Shown here in pieces: positions 52,510 through 60,853 of a DNA stretch of 64,000 bases. Made by a program: the position numbers and the translations under genes. Every line of letters starts with the position of its first letter. Position 1 is the stretch's first letter. This DNA comes from Thermococcus guaymasensis DSM 11113 (GTDB lineage Archaea > Methanobacteriota_B > Thermococci > Thermococcales > Thermococcaceae). Under the pieces are notes generated by a model that was given only the letters and a program-made list of their open reading frames with translations, did no database searches and had not been told where the DNA came from. Location of the stretch: assembly GCF_000816105.1 (NCBI RefSeq), contig NZ_CP007140.1:372001-436000 (forward strand), in the 5' to 3' direction.

Positions 52510-53832
52510 TCAGCCGAGGGCAGGGAAGTAGTCCGGCTCGTAGTCCTCCAGCTTTCCGTCGAGGTAGTCCTCGTAGCCCTTGAGGTCGAGCAGGCCATGA
52601 CCGCTGAGGTTGAAGAGTATCACTTCCTCCCTCCCTTCTTTCTTCGCTTCCAGCGCCCTGGCTATGGCGGCTCTTATGGCATGGGAGCTCTCCGGGGCGG
52701 GGATTATCCCCTCAGTCTTCGCGAACAGCTCCACCGCCCAGAACACTTCTGTCTGGTGGTAGGCGAGGGGTTTAACAATACCGTGGTTTATTAGGACGCT
52801 CAGGGTTGGAGCTAAGCCATGGTAGCGCAGTCCACCCGCGTGAATCGGCGGGACGTAGTAGGTGTGCCCCAGTGTGTGCATCTTCATCTTCGGCGTGTAG
52901 CCACCAGAATCGCCGAAGTCATACTTATACACTCCCCTCGTCATGCTCGGCGCTGCCCTCGGCTCTACCGCTATGAACTCGTAGTCAGCCTTTCCGCTCA
53001 GGACGTCTCTCACAAAGGGATATGCAAGGCCAGCGAAGTTGCTTCCACCTCCGACGCAGCCGATTATGACGTCTGGCTCTTCAAACTTCTTCATCTGTTC
53101 CTGGGCCTCAAGGCCTATGACAGTCTGGTGCATGAGGACGTGGTTTAAAACGCTCCCGAGGGCGTAGCGAGCCTTTTCATCCTTCAGGACGTCCTCGATG
53201 GCCTCGCTTATCGCTATTCCAAGGCCACCCGGATGATTGGGGTCTTCGCTCAGGAACTTCCTGCCTATCTCCGTTCTGTCGCTTGGACTTGGGTAGATTT
53301 CCGCTCCATAGAGGCGCATTATAGTCTTCCTGTAGGGCTTCTGCTGATAGCTCGCGCGCGCCATGTAGACCCTGATTTTAAGGCCGAGCAGGGCTCCCGC
53401 TAAGCTCAGAGCAGTTCCCCACTGGCCCGCTCCCGTCTCAGTTACAAGTCTCTCGATGCCCTGCTCCTTGGCGTAGTACGCCTGGACAAGGGCCGTGTTT
53501 ATCTTGTGGCTCCCCGTCACCGTTGCCCCCTCGTACTTGAAGTAAATCCTCGCCGGTGTTCCGAGGGCCTTTTCGAGGTTTGTCGCGCGGAAGAGTGGTG
53601 TTGGGCGGCCTATCTTGGCGTACAGCTCGCGGACTTTCTTTGGAATCTTGATGTACCTTTCCGTGCTCATCTCCTGCTTCACGAGCTCCTCTGCGAAAAT
53701 TCTCAACAGCTTCTCCGGCTCCATCGGTTCATCCGTCTCCGGGTCGAGTGGCGGAGCGAGGGGCTCCGGAAGGTCGGGCAGTATGTTATACCACCTCTTC
53801 GGTATCTTAGAATCGGCTAGAACGGCTTTCAT
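52510..53832 (-). CDS. trpB2: Tryptophan synthase beta-like protein TrpB2
   Basis: A 440-residue PLP enzyme of the TrpB2 group, recognised by the longer N-terminus, [20 protein letters not shown], the PLP lysine in [12 protein letters not shown] and [16 protein letters not shown]. TrpB2 makes tryptophan from indole and serine (or phosphoserine in some archaea). No trpA or other trp gene lies nearby, fitting an indole-salvage role. It is convergent with DUF389. Confidence 0.93.
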   Translation of the reverse strand: MKAVLADSKIPKRWYNILPDLPEPLAPPLDPETDEPMEPEKLLRIFAEELVKQEMSTERYIKIPKKVRELYAKIGRPTPLFRATNLEKALGTPARIYFKYEGATVTGSHKINTALVQAYYAKEQGIERLVTETGAGQWGTALSLAGALLGLKIRVYMARASYQQKPYRKTIMRLYGAEIYPSPSDRTEIGRKFLSEDPNHPGGLGIAISEAIEDVLKDEKARYALGSVLNHVLMHQTVIGLEAQEQMKKFEEPDVIIGCVGGGSNFAGLAYPFVRDVLSGKADYEFIAVEPRAAPSMTRGVYKYDFGDSGGYTPKMKMHTLGHTYYVPPIHAGGLRYHGLAPTLSVLINHGIVKPLAYHQTEVFWAVELFAKTEGIIPAPESSHAIRAAIARALEAKKEGREEVILFNLSGHGLLDLKGYEDYLDGKLEDYEPDYFPALG

Positions 53833-54155
53833 TCTAACACCTCCATGGTTTTTATAGTTTTGAGAAGTCCCAAAGGATGAGGGAATAAGAGCGTGAGGAC
53901 TAAGCCAGCGACATGAGTCTTAAGAGTTCCAAAAACAACCCCTCCTCAGGTTAGAACCGCCAAAAACAATCCCGCCCACAAATCTTTAGACTAACTGTCA
54001 CTATGAAAAGGGCCCCACCAAAGCCAAAAACAATCACTCCTGAGCATCATAGACTATCAAAACTCAAATTGAGCCTTCGATTAAATAAATTTCGATTCAA
54101 AATTAGACTTTATGACGATCTCTGTTGGGGCACAGTGGGTTTAATTGTCACTTTA
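53833..54155. other. Intergenic region with repeated CCAAAAACAA
   Basis: This AT-rich 323-bp gap holds no convincing gene. On the minus strand it should contain the trpB2 promoter (AAAACTATAAAAACC at about 53846-53860). The decamer CCAAAAACAA occurs three times (53929-53938, 53960-53969, 54024-54033), at spacings of 31 and 64 bp, upstream of that promoter. A short open frame from 54003 lacks a ribosome site and runs into the next gene antisense. Confidence 0.4.
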
Positions 54156-54575
54156 TCAAGCCGGCTCGGTCTGGTCGTAGGGAGAGTCCCCCCTCATGTG
54201 TCTTATTAGCAGGTCGTAAACGAACTCCTTAACATCTGGGCTCATTTCATCGTAAAGGATCACCGGCTCTTCGAGGGTCTCGGCATTTATTGCCTTAATG
54301 AGCTCTTTAACCACCGGGACAGTCCTCCGGAGAGTTTCCTCTACCAGTTCTGGGTACTCGTCCTCACCTATTTCCTCATCGCTCTCGAATGCAAGATAAA
54401 CGATCGCCCTGCCGATATGAAGCTGGAGCACGAACTCGTTCTCAGTTATATCGAAGAGAGAAAAGTTGTAGCTCTTCTTGGCGGCCTTGGTTACGAGGAT
54501 CCCCGTGAGACGGGGCTCTTCCTCCTCGTTAAACAGTGAAATGAGTTCAACTGTGGCCTTCCTCACTCTCTCCAT
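54156..54575 (-). CDS. Hypothetical 139-residue protein
   Basis: A soluble acidic alpha/beta protein (GILVTKAAKKSYNFSLFDIT, YLAFESDEEIGEDEYPELVE, PDVKEFVYDLLIRHMRG) of unrecognised family. The longer upstream frame is not believed because a GGGAGGAGAT site precedes ATG 54575. It is divergent from the membrane gene at 54757. Confidence 0.7.
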   Translation of the reverse strand: MERVRKATVELISLFNEEEEPRLTGILVTKAAKKSYNFSLFDITENEFVLQLHIGRAIVYLAFESDEEIGEDEYPELVEETLRRTVPVVKELIKAINAETLEEPVILYDEMSPDVKEFVYDLLIRHMRGDSPYDQTEPA

Positions 54576-54756
54576 ATCTCCTCCCACTTTTCTCCTCTCC
54601 ACGCTAGAATAAAAGGATTTTGACTGGAAAGAGGAGGCAGGATAAAAAACCTTTTCGAAACTCCACAAAGAAGTACGCGGAATTATGGCATCTGAGTAAT
54701 TTTGGGCCGAAAGACTCATAAAGGGGCCCATTAGAGTCCCCTTGAGGGTAGAGAAG

Positions 54757-55212
54757 ATGAGGCCCATCCCATTCCTAGCAGCACTCCTTGTCCTCGTGGC
54801 AATGGGCATGCCCTGGTTCACCCCTCAGTATAGCCCAGAAAGAGTGGTAGCGTACGCTATTGACTACAACAGTACTGTGTCCAACAGCTCCCTGAGCTTT
54901 GTAGATATCGTCAGAGGACTGTATCTCCATAGGGATGAGATAAGAGACTACTTCCATATCGCCACAAAAGATATTCCAATAAATGAAATCCTATCACTAA
55001 TCTCCATTCCTCTCATCCTGTTAGGCGCGGTCATAGGGCTATTTAATGGAAAATTAGGACACGGTGTTGGGTTGATAGGCATGACTTTGCTGACCATTGG
55101 GCTACTCCCCTGGGGAACAGAGAACAGCACTCTGAGCGTTGGAATGGGATACCTGCTGGCGTGGGTTGGGTTTTCAGTGGGGTTTGTTTCCGCAGTAGGC
55201 TCGAAGAAGTGA
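54757..55212 (+). CDS. Small membrane protein
   Basis: A 151-residue protein with a signal anchor (IPFLAALLVLVAMGMPWF), a 55-residue outer loop with N-x-S sites, then three close membrane helices (LISIPLILLGAVIGLF, GVGLIGMTLLTIGLL, GYLLAWVGFSVGFVSAV). No family recognised. A strong hairpin with a T run follows the stop. Confidence 0.65.
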   Translation: MRPIPFLAALLVLVAMGMPWFTPQYSPERVVAYAIDYNSTVSNSSLSFVDIVRGLYLHRDEIRDYFHIATKDIPINEILSLISIPLILLGAVIGLFNGKLGHGVGLIGMTLLTIGLLPWGTENSTLSVGMGYLLAWVGFSVGFVSAVGSKK

Positions 55213-55224
55213 GTTAGACGCCCC

Positions 55225-55260
55225 CTTCCAAAGCTTTTTCTGACTCTTGGAAGCCTTTTT
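55225..55260 (+). terminator. Hairpin followed by a T run
   Basis: CTTCCAA (55225-55231) pairs with TTGGAAG (55247-55253), followed by CCTTTTTATG. It lies 13 bases after the stop of the membrane gene and is a good terminator candidate. Confidence 0.5.
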
Positions 55261-55340
55261 ATGATTTCATACCTTCAAAAGTCCCAATCACCAAAAGTGT
55301 CCAAGTTCTCAGAACTGAAAAATAACTAAAAAAGGAAAAA

Positions 55341-57242
55341 TCACTCCTCAACCACGTAGATCGGCACCTTGCCGTGCGGTATGCCATATTTCTTGCCGTA
55401 CCATTCGCTGAGGAAGTACCACGCAGCCACGAGGAGCACTATTCCAATCGGAAGTAGGATGATCCAGCTCCTGACTCCGAGGCCGAAGAGGACGTAGAGG
55501 AAGAGGCCTACTGCAGATGCGGTAACTGCATAGGGCACCTGCGTTGTTACGTGGTCTATGTGGTCAGAACCAGCGAACATCGAGCTCATGATGGTCGTAT
55601 CGCTTATCGGGGAGCAGTGGTCACCGAAGATACCGCCGGCGAAAACGGCACCGATGCTCGCGAAGACTTCCGGACCGACATGTCCAGTGACACCGTAGGC
55701 GAGGGGGATGGCTATGGGCATCATGATACCGAAGGTTCCCCAGCTTGTCCCCGTCGTGAAGGAGATGAACATCGCGGATAGGAAAACTATTATCGGCACC
55801 CAGCCACCGCTGAGCCCAGCGCTCTTGGCGAGTCCAACAACATAGTCGGCAGTTCCAACGGCACCGGTGGCGCTCTTTATGCTCCATGCAAGCACGAGGA
55901 TTGCTGTAGCGAACATCATCTGCTTCATACCTTGAACCAGTGTGCTCTCAAGTTCCTCGAACGTCATCTGCCTCTGCAGCCCGATGATGAGTATTGCCGT
56001 CAAGAGCATCGCGAACGAGCCCCACAGAAGGGCCGTTGCCGCATCCGAGTTGCTGAGGATGTCCATCACGGCGGGAGACCCGTAACCCTCAAGGGTAAGA
56101 CTCTCTATCCTGTAAGGCTTCCCTGAGTAGAGCTGCTCGAATATAGCTTTCCTATTTTCTTCACCGAGTATCCCTGCAGCGTTCAGGACTTTCTTAACGG
56201 AAGAATTATACGCTTCCTGTGCGGCTTCGCTGTCCACATAGAAGAACTTCTCAATGCTTTCGTTGTAGGGCATTATCTCCACGTTGTGGAGAGTAACGTC
56301 CTCTCCCGCCATAAGCTGGTCAATTATGTCGCTTCTGTCCGCGAGACCTATGACGTTGAGGATGTCTTGGTTATCTGAAATGAAGGAGTCCCTGTACGTG
56401 TTTGCACCCGTGTACCACATGCCGCCGAGAGTTACGAGAACTAACATTGCTATTGGCAGGACGAAGTTCCAGACGGTTCCACCTTCCTTTGGCTGCCCGA
56501 GGTCAATCTCTGTGGTCATCATCGGTTTTGCCCCATCGCGGAGCACCTTCCCAGTCGTCCTGGCACGGTACTCGGCTTTCAGCATCGGTCCGTAATGCCT
56601 GTGAGTATATGCAACGATGAAAACGAGTACGATTGCAAGTATCGAATAGAACCTGTAAGGAACGCTGTGAAGCCAAGCGTAGTACTCACCTGTGCTTACA
56701 CCAAGGTCAACGAAGGCCTCCTTTATGAGGCCGAGCTCGTAGCCAATCCACGTTGAGACCAGAGCTATTCCGGCCACGGGGGCGGCAGTTGAGTCATCTA
56801 TGTAGGCCAGCATCTCTCTTGAAACCCTTGTCCTATCAGTTATAGGCCTCATGGTGTTTCCGACGATAATGGTGTTGGTGTAATCATCGAAGAACACCAG
56901 GACACCGAGGAGCCACCCGAGAACCGATGCGTCCCTGCTGCTCCTAACTCTCTTCGAAAGGGCCCTTGCAACTGCGTGGACGCCGCCGGATTTGTAAATG
57001 AGACCAACACCGGCGCCAATGAGCAGGTCAAACACCAAGATTGTAGCGTTCCAACTGTCGGTGATGTTTTCAATAATCCAGCTCCAAGTCTGGATTGTCC
57101 CGGTTACTGGATTCCATCCGGATACCATAGTTCCTCCAATCCAGACACCAGCAAACAACGCAAATAGAACTCTCTTTGTCCATATCGCCAAAACAATCGC
57201 AACCAGCGGTGGAAGCAGAGACAGCACTCCAAAGTCCGACAT
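55341..57242 (-). CDS. nhaC: NhaC-family Na+/H+ antiporter
   Basis: A 633-residue membrane transporter with about eleven helices. The NhaC hallmarks are VFFDDYTNTIIVGNTMRP, FTTGTSWGTFGIMMP and GDHCSPISDTTIMSS. Between the two halves (about residues 275-410) lies a charged domain of about 130 residues rich in N-x-S/T sites, probably outside the cell; many family members lack so long an insert. It would exchange Na+ for H+ in salt and pH balance. Confidence 0.88.
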   Translation of the reverse strand: MSDFGVLSLLPPLVAIVLAIWTKRVLFALFAGVWIGGTMVSGWNPVTGTIQTWSWIIENITDSWNATILVFDLLIGAGVGLIYKSGGVHAVARALSKRVRSSRDASVLGWLLGVLVFFDDYTNTIIVGNTMRPITDRTRVSREMLAYIDDSTAAPVAGIALVSTWIGYELGLIKEAFVDLGVSTGEYYAWLHSVPYRFYSILAIVLVFIVAYTHRHYGPMLKAEYRARTTGKVLRDGAKPMMTTEIDLGQPKEGGTVWNFVLPIAMLVLVTLGGMWYTGANTYRDSFISDNQDILNVIGLADRSDIIDQLMAGEDVTLHNVEIMPYNESIEKFFYVDSEAAQEAYNSSVKKVLNAAGILGEENRKAIFEQLYSGKPYRIESLTLEGYGSPAVMDILSNSDAATALLWGSFAMLLTAILIIGLQRQMTFEELESTLVQGMKQMMFATAILVLAWSIKSATGAVGTADYVVGLAKSAGLSGGWVPIIVFLSAMFISFTTGTSWGTFGIMMPIAIPLAYGVTGHVGPEVFASIGAVFAGGIFGDHCSPISDTTIMSSMFAGSDHIDHVTTQVPYAVTASAVGLFLYVLFGLGVRSWIILLPIGIVLLVAAWYFLSEWYGKKYGIPHGKVPIYVVEE

Positions 57243-57547
57243 GGATTCACCTCCAGCGGGTTTTGGACCCATAAATATCGGCAATTTATAAATCTTGTCG
57301 CAACATTTTTGGCATATGGTCAGTTCTTCGAAAATATTACCGGACTGCTGTGGTGGTTGATGGCCTTATGTTGCATAGTTTAGTATGTATCAATGCTGTC
57401 TTGCATCACTGGGTGCTTTCAAGTACTATATTGCCCTCCAGCATCATAAAAACCTTTCCCGAAAAATTCCGCAGAAGGTCGAAAAAACCATGACAAAAGT
57501 CCGACAAGGCTGGTTCACTTAGAACAGTAATCTCAAATGTGAAAAGG

Positions 57548-58141
57548 TCATAACGCAGAGTTTAGGAGCCCCTTCAGCTTCTGGAAGTCCTTTCTGAGCT
57601 CCTCCTTTATTGGCGGTCTGTAGAGTGCTGCGGCCGGGTGATACATAGGCATTATGACTATCTTTCCGAAGAGAGTCCGTGCCTCGAAAGTCTTTCCATG
57701 GATTTTACTTATCGGCTCTGCCTTGAAGCCGAACTTCTCAAGGATGTACTTCATCGAGTGCCTGCCGAGCGGGACTATCACCTTCGGCCGTATTATGTCA
57801 ATCTGCCTGTCGAGGTAGGGGGCACAGGCTTTTATTTCATCTTCAGTTGGGTCGCGGTTTTCTGGGGGCCTGCACTTGACGATGTTGGTAATATAGACCT
57901 CATCTCTGCTGAGGCCTATCTCAGCCAGAAGCTCGTCGAGAACCTTTCCTGCCCTGCCGACGAAGGGCAGGCCCTTCTGGTCCTCCCAGTAGCCGGGTGC
58001 CTCTCCGACGAACATGACTTTGGCGTCGTAGCTCCCCGCTCCCGGAACAGCGTTCGTTCTGAGCTGGCCGAGGGGACACTTCTGGCAGTTCCTGATCTTC
58101 TCCTCAAGTTTTTTCATAAGCTCTTCCTTCCCCATCGGCAT
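57548..58141 (-). CDS. udg: Uracil-DNA glycosylase, family 4
   Basis: A 197-residue DNA repair enzyme. Motif 1 is GEAPGYWEDQKGLPFVGRAG, the 4Fe-4S cysteines are in NCQKCPLG, VKCRPPEN and KACAPYL, and motif 2 is MYHPAA. It removes uracil from DNA, important at high temperature where cytosine deaminates fast. Its ATG overlaps the stop of the gene upstream by one base (TGATG), so they are coupled. Confidence 0.95.
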   Translation of the reverse strand: MPMGKEELMKKLEEKIRNCQKCPLGQLRTNAVPGAGSYDAKVMFVGEAPGYWEDQKGLPFVGRAGKVLDELLAEIGLSRDEVYITNIVKCRPPENRDPTEDEIKACAPYLDRQIDIIRPKVIVPLGRHSMKYILEKFGFKAEPISKIHGKTFEARTLFGKIVIMPMYHPAAALYRPPIKEELRKDFQKLKGLLNSAL

Positions 58142-58491
58142 CACGCGAGTGTCTTCTGGCTCAGGTAGGCTTTCAGAAACTCACTCCAGGCTGTATAATA
58201 ACCCCTCTCGTAGTCGTCGCGGAAGTCCTGGCCGGCGAGCTTTGAGTAAGTCTCAAGAAGCTCCTCTGCTCTCTCCCTGTCGTTGCTTGAAATCAGCTGA
58301 ACGATTAAAGAGTCCGTATCGTTGTCCTTGAGGGCGTTCATTATTCCTTCCACGGCCCTCGAATAACCCCTGCCCCATTCATTGCTGCCAGCTATCTTGA
58401 TGAGCTTCTCCATATGCCCTTTTGCCCTGTTAAAGTCCCTTCTGAGGAGGGCCCTGACAAACATCTCCATCCTCATCTCGCGAGCCGGCAT
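58141..58491 (-). CDS. Hypothetical 116-residue helical protein
   Basis: An all-helical protein (EMRMEMFVRALLRRDFNRAK, RGYSRAVEGIMNALKDND, YERGYYTAWSEFLKAYLSQ) of unrecognised family. Its TGA overlaps the ATG of the uracil-DNA glycosylase gene, suggesting cotranslation and perhaps a role tied to DNA repair. No membrane helix or signal. Confidence 0.75.
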   Translation of the reverse strand: MPAREMRMEMFVRALLRRDFNRAKGHMEKLIKIAGSNEWGRGYSRAVEGIMNALKDNDTDSLIVQLISSNDRERAEELLETYSKLAGQDFRDDYERGYYTAWSEFLKAYLSQKTLA

Positions 58492-58646
58492 CCTACCACC
58501 CGAGCTTCATTGTCAGGAGGACTTTTAACCTTAGTGACTTCACTTGCTTTGGGCATACCTATGAAAGAAAACCTTCATATTTACGCAAAAGCTTTTATAC
58601 TCCCCGATTGAATAGAGAACAGATGTGAAGTTAGAGGTGAAGCCTT

Positions 58647-60419
58647 ATGGCGGAGAACATTGGCGAAATCCCAAGCGGCGAGAGAGAGTTCGCCGAGTCA
58701 ACCAAGAAAATAAGAGATATCGTAGAGTTTCCAGAAATAAGCGAGGAAGAGTTTGAAGAGATGCTTAAAGCCGCAAGTAGGGCCTATGGCAGCCCTCTCC
58801 CCCATAGGACTTACTCTCTCTGCCCAGAGACAAGGCGCGTCGTTCCCGCCCTCGTTTGGGAGAAGGATGGAAAGGTCTGGATAACCAAGAAGTGCCCGGA
58901 GGGCACGATAACCGACCTCTACTATGAGAGCGTTGAAGCATACAACCGCTTTAGGAAGTGGTTCTGGAGCAGAAAGAAGCTTTACAGCGCAAACGTTGAA
59001 AATACTGGCTCCAACTGTCCGTTTGATTGTGGACTGTGTAGCAGGCACCGCTCCCACACGAGCCTCATCAACATCGTCCTGACCAACCGTTGCAACCTCT
59101 CCTGCTGGTACTGCTTCTTCTACGCCAAGGAAGGCCAGCCGATTTACGAGCCGACGCTTGAGCAGATACGCATGATGCTCCGCAACGCCAAAAAGGAGTA
59201 CCCAATCGGCGCTAACGCCGTCCAGTTCACCGGCGGTGAGCCGACCCTTCGTGACGACCTGATCGAAATCATCAAAATAGCCAAGGAGGAGGGCTACGAC
59301 CACGTCCAGCTCAACACCGACGGAATAAGGCTTGCCTTCGAGCCGGAACTCGTCAAGAAAATCCGCGAGGCCGGAACGAACACCCTCTACCTGAGCTACG
59401 ACGGAATGACACCCCAGACCAACTGGAAGAACCACTGGGAAATTCCCCTCATCTTTGAGAACGTGAGGAAGGCTGGAGGGCCAGGAATAGTCCTCGTGCC
59501 GACAACCATTAGAAACGTCAACGACCACGAGCTCGGCGCGATAATCAACTTCGGCCTCAACCACCTCGACATCGTTAGGGGAGTAAACTTCCAGCCAATC
59601 TCGCAGGTCGGCAGGGTTCCCAAGAAGGAGCGCCAGCGCTTTAGGATAACGATTCCGGGAGTTATAAATCGCATAGAGGAGCAAACGAACGGCGCCATAG
59701 CCATGGAGGACTGGTATCCAATTCCAATAGCCGGTCACATAGCGCGCTTCTTCGAGGCCTTCGCCGGAAAGCGCTACTACATGACCAGCCACTTCGCCTG
59801 CGGTGCGGCAACTTACGTCTTCCTCGACCGCGAGAACAAGCGCGTCGTCCCGATTCCGCGCTTCATCGACGTTGAAGGCTTTGTTGAGTACCTTGAGGAG
59901 AAGGCTGAGGAGATAGAACAGTGGAACAGCATGGGTAAGCTTAAGAAGCTCAAGCTTGGAGCTGAGATATTCCTTAAGTTCAAGAGCTTCTACGATGAGA
60001 AGTACGCACCGAAGGGGCTGGACGTTCTCGGCCTCATAAAGAATGCCTTCGTTCACGGCACTTACGATGCCCTCGGCAAGTTCCACGAAAAGACCCTGTT
60101 CATTGGGATGATGCACTTCATGGACGAGTACAACTACGATGTTGAGCGCGTGGAGCGCTGTGTAATTCATTACGCCATGCCAGACGGCAGGATAGTGCCG
60201 TTCTGTACCTTCAATGTAATCCCAGAAATCTACCGCGACAAGGTTCAGGCGCAGTTCAGCTACACCTGGGACGAGTGGAAGAAACTCCACCCCGACTGGG
60301 ACTACAAGAAGGACAAGTACTTCAGGAGCAAGGAGTTCGTCGAGAAGATGAAGAAGAGCGAGCTCTATAGGAAGACCTACATTGACATAGAGGACTACTT
60401 TGGACTCGCAAATGAGTGA
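58647..60419 (+). CDS. tes: Radical SAM enzyme, probable tetraether lipid synthase (Tes)
   Basis: A 590-residue enzyme. The SAM-binding cluster is CNLSCWYC (CxxxCxxC), preceded by NIVLTNR. Extra cysteines lie at CPETRRVVPA, KKCPEG and CPFDCGLC, and a later set at HFACGAA and FCTF. This arrangement matches Tes, the multi-cluster radical SAM protein that joins two archaeol tails into the C40 chain of tetraether lipids. GGTGA precedes ATG 58647. A membrane enzyme role is inferred from the family; the identity is by eye. Confidence 0.72.
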   Translation: MAENIGEIPSGEREFAESTKKIRDIVEFPEISEEEFEEMLKAASRAYGSPLPHRTYSLCPETRRVVPALVWEKDGKVWITKKCPEGTITDLYYESVEAYNRFRKWFWSRKKLYSANVENTGSNCPFDCGLCSRHRSHTSLINIVLTNRCNLSCWYCFFYAKEGQPIYEPTLEQIRMMLRNAKKEYPIGANAVQFTGGEPTLRDDLIEIIKIAKEEGYDHVQLNTDGIRLAFEPELVKKIREAGTNTLYLSYDGMTPQTNWKNHWEIPLIFENVRKAGGPGIVLVPTTIRNVNDHELGAIINFGLNHLDIVRGVNFQPISQVGRVPKKERQRFRITIPGVINRIEEQTNGAIAMEDWYPIPIAGHIARFFEAFAGKRYYMTSHFACGAATYVFLDRENKRVVPIPRFIDVEGFVEYLEEKAEEIEQWNSMGKLKKLKLGAEIFLKFKSFYDEKYAPKGLDVLGLIKNAFVHGTYDALGKFHEKTLFIGMMHFMDEYNYDVERVERCVIHYAMPDGRIVPFCTFNVIPEIYRDKVQAQFSYTWDEWKKLHPDWDYKKDKYFRSKEFVEKMKKSELYRKTYIDIEDYFGLANE

Positions 60420-60431
60420 GGGGGTGGTTAA

Positions 60432-60731
60432 ATGGTTGTTAATCCTGATAAGAAGCTCACCAGGCTTGAACTTGAATTCGATAAGGGGAACTGGGAGCTT
60501 GCAACGGCAAAGCAGTACGAACTCCTGACGAAGGCCGAGGTCTGGAGGGCGTTCCTCAACAGCTACACGGGCAAGGGCTTCGTAATCTTTGATGAGGATG
60601 CACTTCCGAGGGAGAAACTACTTGAAACCCTGAAGGAGCTCAACGCCAAGGTTGTGGGTGAGAAAAAGCTGACCATCGCGGAGCTCGTCGAGAATAGCAT
60701 GAGCTGGAACAACGTGTTCGGGGAGAGCTAG
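60432..60731 (+). CDS. Small protein downstream of the Tes gene
   Basis: A 99-residue soluble protein (KKLTRLELEFDKGNWELATA, then GKGFVIFDEDALPREKLLET) of unrecognised family. It begins 12 bases after the Tes stop with GGGGGTGG before its ATG and so is very likely cotranscribed. It may be a partner of the radical SAM enzyme. Confidence 0.75.
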   Translation: MVVNPDKKLTRLELEFDKGNWELATAKQYELLTKAEVWRAFLNSYTGKGFVIFDEDALPREKLLETLKELNAKVVGEKKLTIAELVENSMSWNNVFGES

Positions 60732-60760
60732 ATTTCACATTTTTCTTCCTCTTTCTGTTC

Positions 60761-60806
60761 TGACCTCCTCCCCGCCCTGAAGGGCGAGGCTTGAGAAAGA
60801 GAAAAG
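60761..60806 (+). repeat. Minimal IS200/IS605-derived palindrome
   Basis: TGACCTCCTCCCC joined to CGCCCTGAAGGGCGAGGCTT and AGAAAGAGAAAAG. The stem CGCCCT-GA-AGGGCG lies at 60773-60786. It is the right end and left-end hairpin of the TnpB element with no interior, inserted after the Tes operon. Orientation is opposite to the other two minimal copies. Confidence 0.75.
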
Positions 60807-60853
60807 TCAAGGAAGGCCTCCTCAACAAATTTAAACTGTAAAAAAAGGAAAGT

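Noticed and set aside
54003-54209. Possible 68-residue gene in the trpB2 upstream gap
   Set aside because: No ribosome site before the ATG, low-complexity basic product, and its last third is antisense to the 54156-54575 gene.
58698-60290. Long open frame (530 codons) on the minus strand, antisense to the radical SAM gene
   Set aside because: It lies fully opposite a clearly recognisable gene, has no ribosome site, and its composition (valine, leucine and acidic runs) is that of the reverse frame of GC-rich coding sequence.
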